From Kocuria marina (GTDB lineage Bacteria; Actinomycetota; Actinomycetes; Actinomycetales; Micrococcaceae): a stretch of 64,000 bases of DNA. The position numbers and the translations under genes were made by a program. Positions 52,223-61,027 of the stretch are shown here, in pieces (the stretch's first letter is position 1; each line of letters starts with the position of its first letter). The DNA is taken from the NCBI RefSeq assembly GCF_000786655.1, contig NZ_JROM01000048.1, positions 30,416 through 94,415 of the forward strand, given 5' to 3'. Under the pieces are notes generated by a model. That model was not told the origin of the DNA, did no database searches, and was given only the letters and a program-made list of their open reading frames with translations.

Positions 52223-52305
52223 TAGACTGCCGCTCTACGCACGGCGGGACAGGCATAAGCTAAGATATGGTAAAATGCATATAAATATAAGCGGAGAATA
52301 GGCGG
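52223..52305 (+). promoter_or_regulatory. A+T-rich promoter region of the hsd-HerA operon
   Basis: The 83 bases between the divergent ImmA and hsdM genes contain taaaat (52271-52276) and tataaa (52280-52285), either able to serve as -10; no matching -35 is convincing. gcggag and aggcgg precede the hsdM ATG at 52306. The shared region could couple recombinase and defence expression. Confidence 0.45.
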
Positions 52306-54747
52306 ATGGCATTGGCTCTCAAAAAATCAGATTTGTATAGCTCCCTTTGGAAGAGCTGTGATGAGCTCCGAGGAGGTATGGATGCCTCCCAGTACAAGGA
52401 CTACATTTTAACGCTTCTGTTCGTGAAGTACGTCTCCGACAAAGCCAAAACAGACCCAAGCTCCCTGATCGACGTACCGACCGGTGGATCGTTCGAAGAC
52501 ATGCTTGCCGCCAAGGGCGATAAGGAAATCGGCGACCGATTCAACAAGATCATCGCCAAGCTCGCCGAGGCCAATGGCCTTCGAAATGTCATCGATCTAG
52601 CTGACTTTAATGATGAGGAGAAGCTCGGCAAGGGCAAGGAGATGCAGGACCGCCTTTCCAAGCTCGTCACCATATTCAACGACCTCGACTTTAGAGGCTC
52701 CCGCGCCGAAGGCGACGACTTGCTCGGTGACGCATACGAGTACCTGATGCGCCATTTCGCCACCGAGTCAGGCAAGAGCAAGGGTCAGTTCTACACGCCG
52801 GCCGAGGTCTCACGCATCCTCGCCAAGGTAGTCGGCATCGGCCCCAACACGCGCCAAGATCAGACCGTCTACGACCCAGCCTGTGGTTCCGGCTCGCTGC
52901 TACTCAAAGCAGCCGCCGAGGCGCCTCGCGGGATGACGATCTACGGCCAGGAGAAGGATAACGCCACCTGGGCACTGTCAAAGATGAACATGATCCTGCA
53001 CGGCAACGAGATCGCGGAAATTGAAAAGGGTGACACAATCACCAATCCGCAGTTCACTAAGGGTGATCACCTGCGGACCTTTGACTACGTCGTCATGAAC
53101 CCACCGTTTTCGGTGAAATCATGGAACAACGGCCTGGAGAACGACTACAACCGCTTCGAGTACGGCCGTCCGCCGGAGAAGAACGGCGACTACGCCTTCC
53201 TGCTCCACGCGCTGACCTCGCTCAAGAGCACTGGCAAGGCCGCGATCATTCTTCCTCACGGCGTCTTATTCCGAGGGGGAGCTGAGGGCACGATTCGCAC
53301 CCGCTTACTCAAGCAGGGCTTCGTCAAAGGTGTCATCGGCCTGCCTGCGAACCTTTTCTATGGCACCGGCATCCCAGCATGCATCGTCATTCTTGACAAG
53401 GAGAACGCTCAGGCCCGCACGGGCGTGTTCATGATTGACGCATCCAAAGGCTTCACGAAGGACGGAAACAAGAATCGACTGCGCAGCCAAGATCTGCATA
53501 AGATTGTCGACACATTCAACAAGAAGATCGAGATCGAGCGCTACTCACGCATGGTGCCAATGAGCGAGATCGCGGATCCCAAGAATGACTACAATCTCAA
53601 CATCCCGCGTTACATCGACTCTTCAGAGCCCGAAGACCTTCAGGATCTTTACGCGCACCTGCACGGCGGCATTCCTAATGCAGACCTCGACGCCCTCAGT
53701 GACTATTGGGACGCCTTCCCACAGCTGCGCAACCAGCTCTTTAAACCAAACCGACCTGGCTATAGCGACATGACCTTCGATGTCGGCAATGTGCAACAGA
53801 CAATCCTCGACTCGCCCGAGTTCCGGGCGTTTGTGGACGAGGCGAAGGCGCTCACAGGTGACTGTTACATGGCCCATCGCGATACTCTAGCCGCAATTAA
53901 TGCCGAAACCCGGCCGAACGATCTTACTGCCATCATTGGCGACGACATCCTCGCCAAATTTAAGCCCGTGCCACTACTCGACGAGTACGACGTATACGAG
54001 CAACTCATGTCCTACTGGCATGACACCATGCATGACGACGTCTTTCTCGTGATGAATGAGGGGTGGCTAGAAGCCGCGAAACCCCGGAAGGCCATTGAGG
54101 ACAAGGAGCGCAAGCTCTCGGAAACTCCTGACTTGGTCGTTGGATCTGGCCGCAGTTCCACTAAGTACAAGATGGACCTCATCCCGCCGGCACTGATCGT
54201 TGTGCGTTACTTTGCCGACGAACAGGTCAAGCTCGATGAACTCGCCGCGGAACTCGAGACTACATCGGCAGCCGTTATCGAACACGCCGAAGAGCACGGA
54301 GTCGACGAGGCACTGCTTTCTGACGCCACGAACGACAAGGGTACATACACAAAGCAATTACTGACCGATGCGATCAAGACGGCCAAAGCGGCGCATGACG
54401 ACGAGACGCTTAGCTGTGCCAATGAAGCACTGAAACTGCTGAACACTGAAGTCGCCGCTAAGAAGGCCGTAAAGGACGCGAAAGCCAAGCTTGATCTCGC
54501 AACACTCAAGAAATATGGCGATCTGTCCGAAAATGACGTTAAGACGCTGGTGCTCGAGGACAAATGGCAGGCGACCCTCGTGGCACGCGTTGCAGGTGAA
54601 GTTGAAGCACTTACGCTCTATCTGGTCGTGCGCATCCAGCAGCTTGGCGAGCGATATGCCCAGACTGTCAGCGACCTCGACACTGAGCTGGAGAACCTCT
54701 ACAGCAAGGTGACCGATCATCTTGCGGCGATGGGAGTCAAACTGTGA
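52306..54747 (+). CDS. hsdM: Type I restriction-modification system methyltransferase subunit
   Basis: An 813-residue HsdM. The N-terminal helical HsdM domain (LKKSDLYSSLWKSCDELRGG) precedes the N6-adenine methyltransferase core: YDPACGSGSLLLKAA (SAM motif I, F/YxPxxGxG) and FDYVVMNPPFSVKSWNN (NPPF catalytic motif). LPHGVLFRGGAEGTIRTRLL, typical of HsdM, follows. It is much longer than standard HsdM (~500): ~300 extra C-terminal residues (from ~515) include Ala/Lys/Glu-rich, probably coiled-coil helices (LKLLNTEVAAKKAVKDAKAK). These mark the long-HsdM subtype. It methylates the HsdS-specified sequence. It overlaps hsdS by 4 bases. Confidence 0.95.
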   Translation: MALALKKSDLYSSLWKSCDELRGGMDASQYKDYILTLLFVKYVSDKAKTDPSSLIDVPTGGSFEDMLAAKGDKEIGDRFNKIIAKLAEANGLRNVIDLADFNDEEKLGKGKEMQDRLSKLVTIFNDLDFRGSRAEGDDLLGDAYEYLMRHFATESGKSKGQFYTPAEVSRILAKVVGIGPNTRQDQTVYDPACGSGSLLLKAAAEAPRGMTIYGQEKDNATWALSKMNMILHGNEIAEIEKGDTITNPQFTKGDHLRTFDYVVMNPPFSVKSWNNGLENDYNRFEYGRPPEKNGDYAFLLHALTSLKSTGKAAIILPHGVLFRGGAEGTIRTRLLKQGFVKGVIGLPANLFYGTGIPACIVILDKENAQARTGVFMIDASKGFTKDGNKNRLRSQDLHKIVDTFNKKIEIERYSRMVPMSEIADPKNDYNLNIPRYIDSSEPEDLQDLYAHLHGGIPNADLDALSDYWDAFPQLRNQLFKPNRPGYSDMTFDVGNVQQTILDSPEFRAFVDEAKALTGDCYMAHRDTLAAINAETRPNDLTAIIGDDILAKFKPVPLLDEYDVYEQLMSYWHDTMHDDVFLVMNEGWLEAAKPRKAIEDKERKLSETPDLVVGSGRSSTKYKMDLIPPALIVVRYFADEQVKLDELAAELETTSAAVIEHAEEHGVDEALLSDATNDKGTYTKQLLTDAIKTAKAAHDDETLSCANEALKLLNTEVAAKKAVKDAKAKLDLATLKKYGDLSENDVKTLVLEDKWQATLVARVAGEVEALTLYLVVRIQQLGERYAQTVSDLDTELENLYSKVTDHLAAMGVKL

Positions 54748-55961
54748 CGGAATGGGTGTATCGCTCGGTATCGGATCTCGTCGATGGTCTGACCGCCGGA
54801 GTGAGTGTCCGGTCGACTGGCGACGGGTCTGGCGGGGCGTCGGTTCTCAAGACTTCAGCGATTGATGCCGGACGATTCGATCCTCGGGAAGCGAAGCCGA
54901 TCCTGCCGATCGATCTGCCAAGAGCCAAATGTCCCGTTAGGGCACACAGCATGATCGTGAGCCGAATGAATACCCCGACGCTAGTTGGCAACGTCGGCTA
55001 CGTCGATCAGGACTACGACGACTTGTACCTACCAGATCGTCTCTGGCTCGCGCGCTCCAAGCGCGGTTCAGGCACTGACATGCGATGGCTCACGTACTAC
55101 TTTGCCTCACAACCTGGGGCCCGCCGACTCCGTAGTCTGGCGACCGGCACCAGTGGAAGCATGAAAAATATTCCAAAGGACCGGGTTCTCAATCTCGACA
55201 TCGCCACGCCGAGCGCATCAGAGCAGCACGCAATCGCGGATGCCCTGGCTGACGCCGATGCCCTGATCGCCACCCTAGAACGGCTCATCGCCAAAAAGCA
55301 GGCGATCAAGCTCGGCATGATGCAGAACCTCTTAACTGGCCGCACGCACGTGTCTAGCTTCTCAGGTCAGTGGCGCTCGACCACCCTTGGCGACGTCGTT
55401 AAAGTTGTAGGCGGCGGCACACCCTCCCGCAGCATCTCAGCGTACTGGGGTGGTCGAATTCCGTGGGCGACCATCAAAGACATCAGCAATTTTAATCCGC
55501 ACGGGACACAGGAGTACATCACTCCTGCCGCCTTGCAGGCGAGCTCGGCGCGGCTCGTGTCCGCCGGAACCCTGGTCCTTGCGGCGCGAATGTTAGTTGG
55601 GAAAGCTGTTCGCTTCGACGTCGATGTTGCCATCAATCAGGACTTGAAGGCACTCGCCGGCGCTCCCGATGTTGTGGACCCCGCCTACCTGCGTCACTGG
55701 TTCGATGCTTACGGCTCTACTCTCGCTTCATCCGCTGGAGGTAGCACTGTTGCGGGAACTTCAACGGGGCAGATTAAGGCGATGCCGATCGAGCTACCAG
55801 CACTTGACGAACAACAGGCAATTGCAACGGTACTCGATGACGCTGATAGTGAAGTTGCCGCGCTGCGAACACGACTCAAGAAGGCTCAAGTAATGAAGAC
55901 CGGTATGATGCAAGAGCTTTTGACTGGCCGTACGCGCCTGCCTATAGGGGTCTCTTTATGA
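54744..55961 (+). CDS. hsdS: Type I restriction system specificity subunit
   Basis: A 405-residue protein made of two target-recognition half-domains. TRD1 spans ~1-155 and is followed by the helix ADALIATLERLIAKKQAIKL...GMMQNLLTGRTH. TRD2 spans ~210-370 and is followed by DSEVAALRTRLKKAQVMKTG with GMMQELLTGRTRL. The two helices and the GMMQ-x-LLTGRT ends are internal repeats of the kind expected for HsdS. The recognition sequence is bipartite but cannot be read from the protein. GTG 54744 overlaps the hsdM stop (GTGA), and the hsdR ATG overlaps its own stop. Confidence 0.95.
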   Translation: MTEWVYRSVSDLVDGLTAGVSVRSTGDGSGGASVLKTSAIDAGRFDPREAKPILPIDLPRAKCPVRAHSMIVSRMNTPTLVGNVGYVDQDYDDLYLPDRLWLARSKRGSGTDMRWLTYYFASQPGARRLRSLATGTSGSMKNIPKDRVLNLDIATPSASEQHAIADALADADALIATLERLIAKKQAIKLGMMQNLLTGRTHVSSFSGQWRSTTLGDVVKVVGGGTPSRSISAYWGGRIPWATIKDISNFNPHGTQEYITPAALQASSARLVSAGTLVLAARMLVGKAVRFDVDVAINQDLKALAGAPDVVDPAYLRHWFDAYGSTLASSAGGSTVAGTSTGQIKAMPIELPALDEQQAIATVLDDADSEVAALRTRLKKAQVMKTGMMQELLTGRTRLPIGVSL

Positions 55962-58900
55962 GCGACGTCGGACAGATCGAACGCAAGGCGCAGGACCGCG
56001 TAGTCAAGCTGTTCAGAGACCGGCTCGACTATGAATACCAAGGCAACTGGGAGTATCGCGAGGGCAACTCGAACATCGAGGCTGAGTTACTCGTCCAGAA
56101 CCTCAAGGCTTGCGGCTACGCTGACAACCTAATCACCCGCACACTCGACCAGCTCGGCAAAGCTGCGTCGGTTGGCGCCGGTCATGACCTGTATGAAGCA
56201 AACCGAGACGTCTACCAACTTCTTCGCTACGGCGTGAAGGTCAAGCCTGGTGTCGGCGAGCAGACTGAGACGGTCTGGCTGATCGACTGGGATAATCCAG
56301 GTGCCAATCACTTCGTTGTAGTTGAGGAAGTCACGGTGCTTGGCCAGCACACCAAGCGCCCAGACGTGGTGCTGTACGTTAACGGCCTCGCCCTAGCAAC
56401 GATTGAACTTAAACGATCGAAGGTGTCTGTCACTGAAGGTATTCGGCAGACCATCGGCAACCAGAAGCCCGAATTCATCCGTCCGTTCTTCTCGACGGTA
56501 CAGTTCGTCTTCGCAGGCAACGACGTCGAGGGGTTGCGCTACGGCGTGATCGACACACCCGAGAAGTACTGGCTGGAGTGGAAGGAGCCCTCAGAGGTCG
56601 CCGATCCACTTGACAGTGCCCTGTTGCAGCTGTGCGATAAGAAACGCTTCCTCGAGTTGATCCATGACTTTATCGTCTTCGACGCGGGTGTTAAGAAGGG
56701 CCCCCGCCACAACCAGTACTTCGGCATCAACGCTGCCCAAGACCGGATCGCCAAGCGCGAGGGCGGCATTATCTGGCACACCCAGGGGTCCGGCAAGAGC
56801 TTAACGATGGTATGGCTGGCTAAGTGGATCCGGGAACATCAGGACGATGCGCGGGTCCTACTGATCACCGACCGTACCGAACTCGATGATCAGATTGAAA
56901 AGGTCTTTAATGGCGTCAACGAGCAAATTTACAGAACGTCGAGTGGCGCCGACCTACTAGGCAGCCTGAACCAAACGCAGGAATGGCTCATCTGCTCCCT
57001 CGTACACAAGTTCCGCGGCAGCGATGACGACCAGGCCCAAGACGAAGTTGGCGAAAACTTCATTGCCGAACTGAATGCCAAGATTCCTAAGGACTTCAAA
57101 GCCAAGGGCAATATCTTCGTTTTCGTCGACGAGGCCCATCGCACCCAGTCCGGCAAAATGCACACGGCCATGAAGCAGCTTCTGCCAGAGGCGATGTTCA
57201 TCGGCTTCACTGGCACCCCGCTCCTGAAGGCCGACAAAGCCACCAGCATCGAGACCTTCGGCTCGTTCATCCACACCTACAAGTTCGACGAGGCTGTAGA
57301 AGATGGTGTTGTGCTGGACCTGCGCTACGAGGCCCGCAACATCGACCAGAACCTGACGTCACCCGCACAGGTGGACAAGTGGTTCGAGGTCAAGACCAAG
57401 GGCATGACGGACCTCTCCAAGGCCGAGCTCAAGAAGCGCTGGGGCACCATGCAGAAGGTCGTCTCTAGCGAGCCGCGTGCCAAGCAGATCGTCAACGACA
57501 TCCTGTTGGACATGGAGACAAAGCCTCGGCTGATGGATGGGCACGGCAACGCCATGCTTGTCGGCTCCAGCATCTACCAGGCGTGCAAGTTCTATGAGCT
57601 GTTCTGCAACGCCGGCTTCAAGGGCAAGTGCGCCATCGTCACCAGCTACGTCCCGAACGCCAGCGACATCTCCAAAGAAGACTCAGGCGAAGGCAAGACC
57701 GAGAAGATCCGTCAGTACGACATCTACCGCAGAATGCTGGCCGACTACTTCGACGAGCCCGAGGACAGTGCCGTTGGCAAGGTCGAGGAGTTCGAAAAGG
57801 CCGTCAAGAAGCAGTTCGTCGAGAACCCCGGCCAGATGCGGCTCCTGATCGTAGTCGACAAGCTGCTCACCGGTTTCGACGCTCCGAGCGCAACCTACCT
57901 CTACATCGACAAGAAGATGCGCGATCACGGCCTGTTCCAAGCCATCTGCCGAGTCAACCGTCTCGACGGTGACGACAAGGACTACGGCTACATCATCGAC
58001 TATCAGGACCTCTTCAACTCGCTCGAGGACGCGATCACCGACTACACCTCGGGCGCCCTGGACGGTTATGAGAAGAAGGACATCGAGGGGCTGCTGAGCG
58101 ACCGCATCGAGAAGGCGCGCGAAGATCTTGACGACGCACTGGAGCGCATCCGTGCCCTCGTGGAGGCTGTCGCCCCACCGAAGAACACGCTCCAGTACCA
58201 GCAGTACTTCTGTGCGATAGAGCAAGGTAACGCCGAGCAGCTCAAAGCCAATGAACCAAAGCGCGTCGAACTGTACAAGTCAGTCGCAGGCGTGACGCGA
58301 GCCTTCGCGAACCTCGCCAACGAGATGACCGAAGCGGGCTACAGCGAGTCTGAGGCGGAAGCAATTAAAAAGGAGATCGCTCACTACGTCGATGTGCGCG
58401 CAGAGGTGAAGCTGGGGGCCGGTGAGGACGTCGACTTCAAGCAATACGAAGCCGGCATGCGATTCCTTCTCGACACCTACATCCAAGCCAGCGCCTCTGA
58501 AACCGTCTCGAACTTCGAAGACACCGGACTGATCGACCTCATCGTCAAGCTTGGCGCTGGTGCGATCGACAAGCTCCCCGAGGGCATCAAGAAGAGTCCC
58601 GAGGCTGTGGCCGAGACGATCACCAACAATATGCGCAAGGTGATCATCGACGAACGCGCGATGAACCCGAAGTACTACGACCGGATGAGCGAACTGCTCG
58701 ACGCCATCATCGAGGAGCGACGCCAGCAGGCCACCGACTACCAGGAGTACCTCGCCAAGCTACTCGACACAGCCAAGCGACTCGGCACCAAGGAGTCGGA
58801 CACTAAGTACCCAGAGTGGGCCAACAATGGTGCCAAGCGAGCACTCGTCGACTTCTTCCTCCCCGACGAACATCTTGCGATCGAGATCGACACCATCGTC

Positions 58901-59050
58901 CGGCACACCAAGCCCGACGCCTGGGTCGGCAACCTTATTAAGGAACGCAAGGTCAAGAACGCCATCCGCACCAACCTCGGCGGCGACTTCGACCAAGCTA
59001 AGCTCGACGAACTTTTCGAACTTGTGAAGGCACGTCATGAGTACAGCTAG
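55958..59050 (+). CDS. hsdR: Type I restriction endonuclease subunit R
   Basis: A 1030-residue motor-nuclease. The N-terminal nuclease domain (HSDR_N) has KRPDVVLYVNGLALATIELK (PD...ExK catalytic pattern). Then come two RecA-like translocase domains: Walker A GIIWHTQGSGKSLTMVWLAK, DEAH box IFVFVDEAHRTQ, and MFIGFTGTPLL. Motif V/VI-type segments LLIVVDKLLTGFDAPSATYL and LFQAICRVNRLDGDDKDYGY are present. The C-terminal helical part contacts HsdM/S. It appears complete. It overlaps hsdS by 4 bases and the YgjP-like gene by 14. Confidence 0.95.
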   Translation: MSDVGQIERKAQDRVVKLFRDRLDYEYQGNWEYREGNSNIEAELLVQNLKACGYADNLITRTLDQLGKAASVGAGHDLYEANRDVYQLLRYGVKVKPGVGEQTETVWLIDWDNPGANHFVVVEEVTVLGQHTKRPDVVLYVNGLALATIELKRSKVSVTEGIRQTIGNQKPEFIRPFFSTVQFVFAGNDVEGLRYGVIDTPEKYWLEWKEPSEVADPLDSALLQLCDKKRFLELIHDFIVFDAGVKKGPRHNQYFGINAAQDRIAKREGGIIWHTQGSGKSLTMVWLAKWIREHQDDARVLLITDRTELDDQIEKVFNGVNEQIYRTSSGADLLGSLNQTQEWLICSLVHKFRGSDDDQAQDEVGENFIAELNAKIPKDFKAKGNIFVFVDEAHRTQSGKMHTAMKQLLPEAMFIGFTGTPLLKADKATSIETFGSFIHTYKFDEAVEDGVVLDLRYEARNIDQNLTSPAQVDKWFEVKTKGMTDLSKAELKKRWGTMQKVVSSEPRAKQIVNDILLDMETKPRLMDGHGNAMLVGSSIYQACKFYELFCNAGFKGKCAIVTSYVPNASDISKEDSGEGKTEKIRQYDIYRRMLADYFDEPEDSAVGKVEEFEKAVKKQFVENPGQMRLLIVVDKLLTGFDAPSATYLYIDKKMRDHGLFQAICRVNRLDGDDKDYGYIIDYQDLFNSLEDAITDYTSGALDGYEKKDIEGLLSDRIEKAREDLDDALERIRALVEAVAPPKNTLQYQQYFCAIEQGNAEQLKANEPKRVELYKSVAGVTRAFANLANEMTEAGYSESEAEAIKKEIAHYVDVRAEVKLGAGEDVDFKQYEAGMRFLLDTYIQASASETVSNFEDTGLIDLIVKLGAGAIDKLPEGIKKSPEAVAETITNNMRKVIIDERAMNPKYYDRMSELLDAIIEERRQQATDYQEYLAKLLDTAKRLGTKESDTKYPEWANNGAKRALVDFFLPDEHLAIEIDTIVRHTKPDAWVGNLIKERKVKNAIRTNLGGDFDQAKLDELFELVKARHEYS

Positions 59051-59789
59051 TGCCTACCTGACCGTCCGAGGGATAGACGTCGACGTCATCTACAAGGACA
59101 TCAAGAACCTCCATATCGGCGTCTACCCGCCGCTCGGCCGTGTGCGCGTTGCGGCCCCCAAACGCCTCGACGACAACCAAGTGAGACTCGCCATCATCCA
59201 GCGACTGCCATGGATCAAGCGGCAGCGCGAACAGCTCAAGGCCGCACCGCGCCAGACCGAGCGAGAGATGGTCACAGGAGAGTCCCACTACGTCTGGGGC
59301 CTCCGCCGACGCCTGAAAGTCGTCGAGCGACCAGGGCGAACCCACTTCGAAGTCGACGGCGATCGACTCGTGCTCTATACGCCGAGCAGCGCGACCGCCG
59401 AGAAACGCAGGACGGCACTCGATCAGTGGTATCGACAGCAACTGCGTGAGTCAATTCCTAACATCATCGAAATCTGGGAGCAAAAGCTCGAAGTGTCGGT
59501 ACCCCAGTGGACGATCCGACGTATGAAGACCAAATGGGGCTCATGCAACCGCGAAACCCGTCACTTATGGTTCAACGTTGAGCTGGCGAAAAAGCACCCG
59601 GACTGCCTGGAGTACATCGTCGTCCACGAGATGATTCACTATTTTGAGCGCAATCATGGTGAACGCTTCACTAAACTAATGAACAAACAGCTCCCTGACT
59701 GGCGAGCTCGACGGGATAATCTTAATAGTAACCCCCTCCGACACGAGACATGGGATGGCGTGACAATGAGTTTGGAGTCTTCACTGTGA
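59037..59789 (+). CDS. YgjP-like (DUF45) M48-type metallopeptidase
   Basis: A 250-residue protein with the YgjP zinc-peptidase layout: MKTKWGSCNRETRHLWFNVE (the R-M-x-T-x-W-G-S block), then YIVVHEMIHYFERNHGERFT with the HExxH motif and the third His (N-H-G). The N-terminal half contains GVYPPLGRVRVAAPKRLDDN. YgjP/SprT-type proteases are found in many type I restriction operons directly after hsdR, where their role is unknown. The ATG lies 14 bases inside hsdR, and the next gene starts inside its stop codon. Confidence 0.9.
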   Translation: MSTASAYLTVRGIDVDVIYKDIKNLHIGVYPPLGRVRVAAPKRLDDNQVRLAIIQRLPWIKRQREQLKAAPRQTEREMVTGESHYVWGLRRRLKVVERPGRTHFEVDGDRLVLYTPSSATAEKRRTALDQWYRQQLRESIPNIIEIWEQKLEVSVPQWTIRRMKTKWGSCNRETRHLWFNVELAKKHPDCLEYIVVHEMIHYFERNHGERFTKLMNKQLPDWRARRDNLNSNPLRHETWDGVTMSLESSL

Positions 59790-61027
59790 CAGATGTCGCC
59801 GACATGATTGCGACCCGCGCCGCCAATGATTCAATTCGCGGATACTGCTATCAATTCGATCGCACAATTCTTGAAATACTCAACGCAGACGAAGACGCGG
59901 AAATTTTGGTTGAGGGACTTGAGGATATCGACGTCCTAACAGCAACCCAAGACACCGCCGTCCAAGTCAAGTATTGGTCGTCCAAAAAATATAGTACACC
60001 TCGATCCATCCATGAACCAGTTGAACTTATGCTGGATGCATTTTCCAAGGGCGCACAGTACAGATTTATTCTGCATGTCCACTTCGGCCAGGAGTCCGAT
60101 CCGCCCAACAGGTTGACAATCGACGAGTTACGACAATGCCTGACAAGAAAGACCAGAAAAACCGAGAAAGAAGACGCAAAGACGCACCTCGACTACGAAA
60201 AGTATTCTATAGCGATCCTGGAGGGTTTTGTCGAAAAACTGCACATTCAAGTTGGCGAGGACTTTGAGTCACAAAATAAAAAAGTTAAGAAAGAGCTAGC
60301 TTCCCATCTTGGAGCTCAGGAACAGGACATCTCGGACCTTTACTACGCTACCGCACTTGCACACGTTCAGTCTTTAGCGATGACGCCTAAAGCCGAAGCC
60401 CGCAAGGTCACCCGCAAGGCTTTTCTAACTCGGATCAATACCCGCCCAGCTCTATATAGCAGATGGCATGCGGAGATTATGGGCGCGGATCGATACGCGA
60501 CTGGACTTGCACGCCATCTTAAAAAATTAAAATCACTCTCACCCACCAAGGCAAAAGCTCTCATCATAAGCCTGGGTCAAGGGTACGGACACGCCGAAGC
60601 TCTTGCTTACCGGCTGGCCACCGAAGAATATGGTGCAGGCAAGATGCGCACGGCTAAACCGTGGACCTTAGTTCTCGATGGAAATGACGATCAAATAAAG
60701 CAGTTGAAAAAGAGCTTAATTCAGCGCGAAGTCAAAATAAATGATGGCTACGAATCCATTTGTTTCCAACCAAAATTATTTAGTCTGCTACCCGTAATAA
60801 CTAGAGTCAATGGCGGAGACCTCGTTAAGGTTGCATCCTATACAATAAGAATTTCTTCTTTGACCAGTTTTCGTAAGTTTATTGAGGAGAGCAACAAACT
60901 TGATGTCATCATAGCTCCCACTGGACTAGATGATGAATTATGTCGATCCGGCAGTGCGGATCCGCCCGTTTTGTATCAAGGGCTGAGTGTGGAGCATATA
61001 CACAAAATAATTGGGAGTAGTCGATGA
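59786..61027 (+). CDS. DUF4297-like dsDNA nuclease (HerA partner)
   Basis: A 413-residue protein from GTG 59786, which overlaps the YgjP stop (GTGA). The N-terminal ~150 residues resemble the DUF4297/Cap4 restriction-endonuclease fold: SIRGYCYQFDRTILEIL, then EGLEDIDVLTATQDTAVQVK. Here Asp in EDIDV and the Q-V-K pair fit the D-x(n)-[E/Q]-x-K catalytic core. The rest is mostly helical (LTRINTRPALYSRWHAEIMG region) and may mediate assembly with HerA. A neighbouring HerA ATPase supports this assignment. Codons are A+T-rich compared with hsdMSR, suggesting a different origin. Confidence 0.8.
   Translation: MTDVADMIATRAANDSIRGYCYQFDRTILEILNADEDAEILVEGLEDIDVLTATQDTAVQVKYWSSKKYSTPRSIHEPVELMLDAFSKGAQYRFILHVHFGQESDPPNRLTIDELRQCLTRKTRKTEKEDAKTHLDYEKYSIAILEGFVEKLHIQVGEDFESQNKKVKKELASHLGAQEQDISDLYYATALAHVQSLAMTPKAEARKVTRKAFLTRINTRPALYSRWHAEIMGADRYATGLARHLKKLKSLSPTKAKALIISLGQGYGHAEALAYRLATEEYGAGKMRTAKPWTLVLDGNDDQIKQLKKSLIQREVKINDGYESICFQPKLFSLLPVITRVNGGDLVKVASYTIRISSLTSFRKFIEESNKLDVIIAPTGLDDELCRSGSADPPVLYQGLSVEHIHKIIGSSR

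Noticed and set aside
52201..52305. Possible small gene or antitoxin between ImmA and hsdM
   Set aside because: Only 83-105 bases, A+T-rich, no start plus ribosome-binding-site combination with a frame of useful length.
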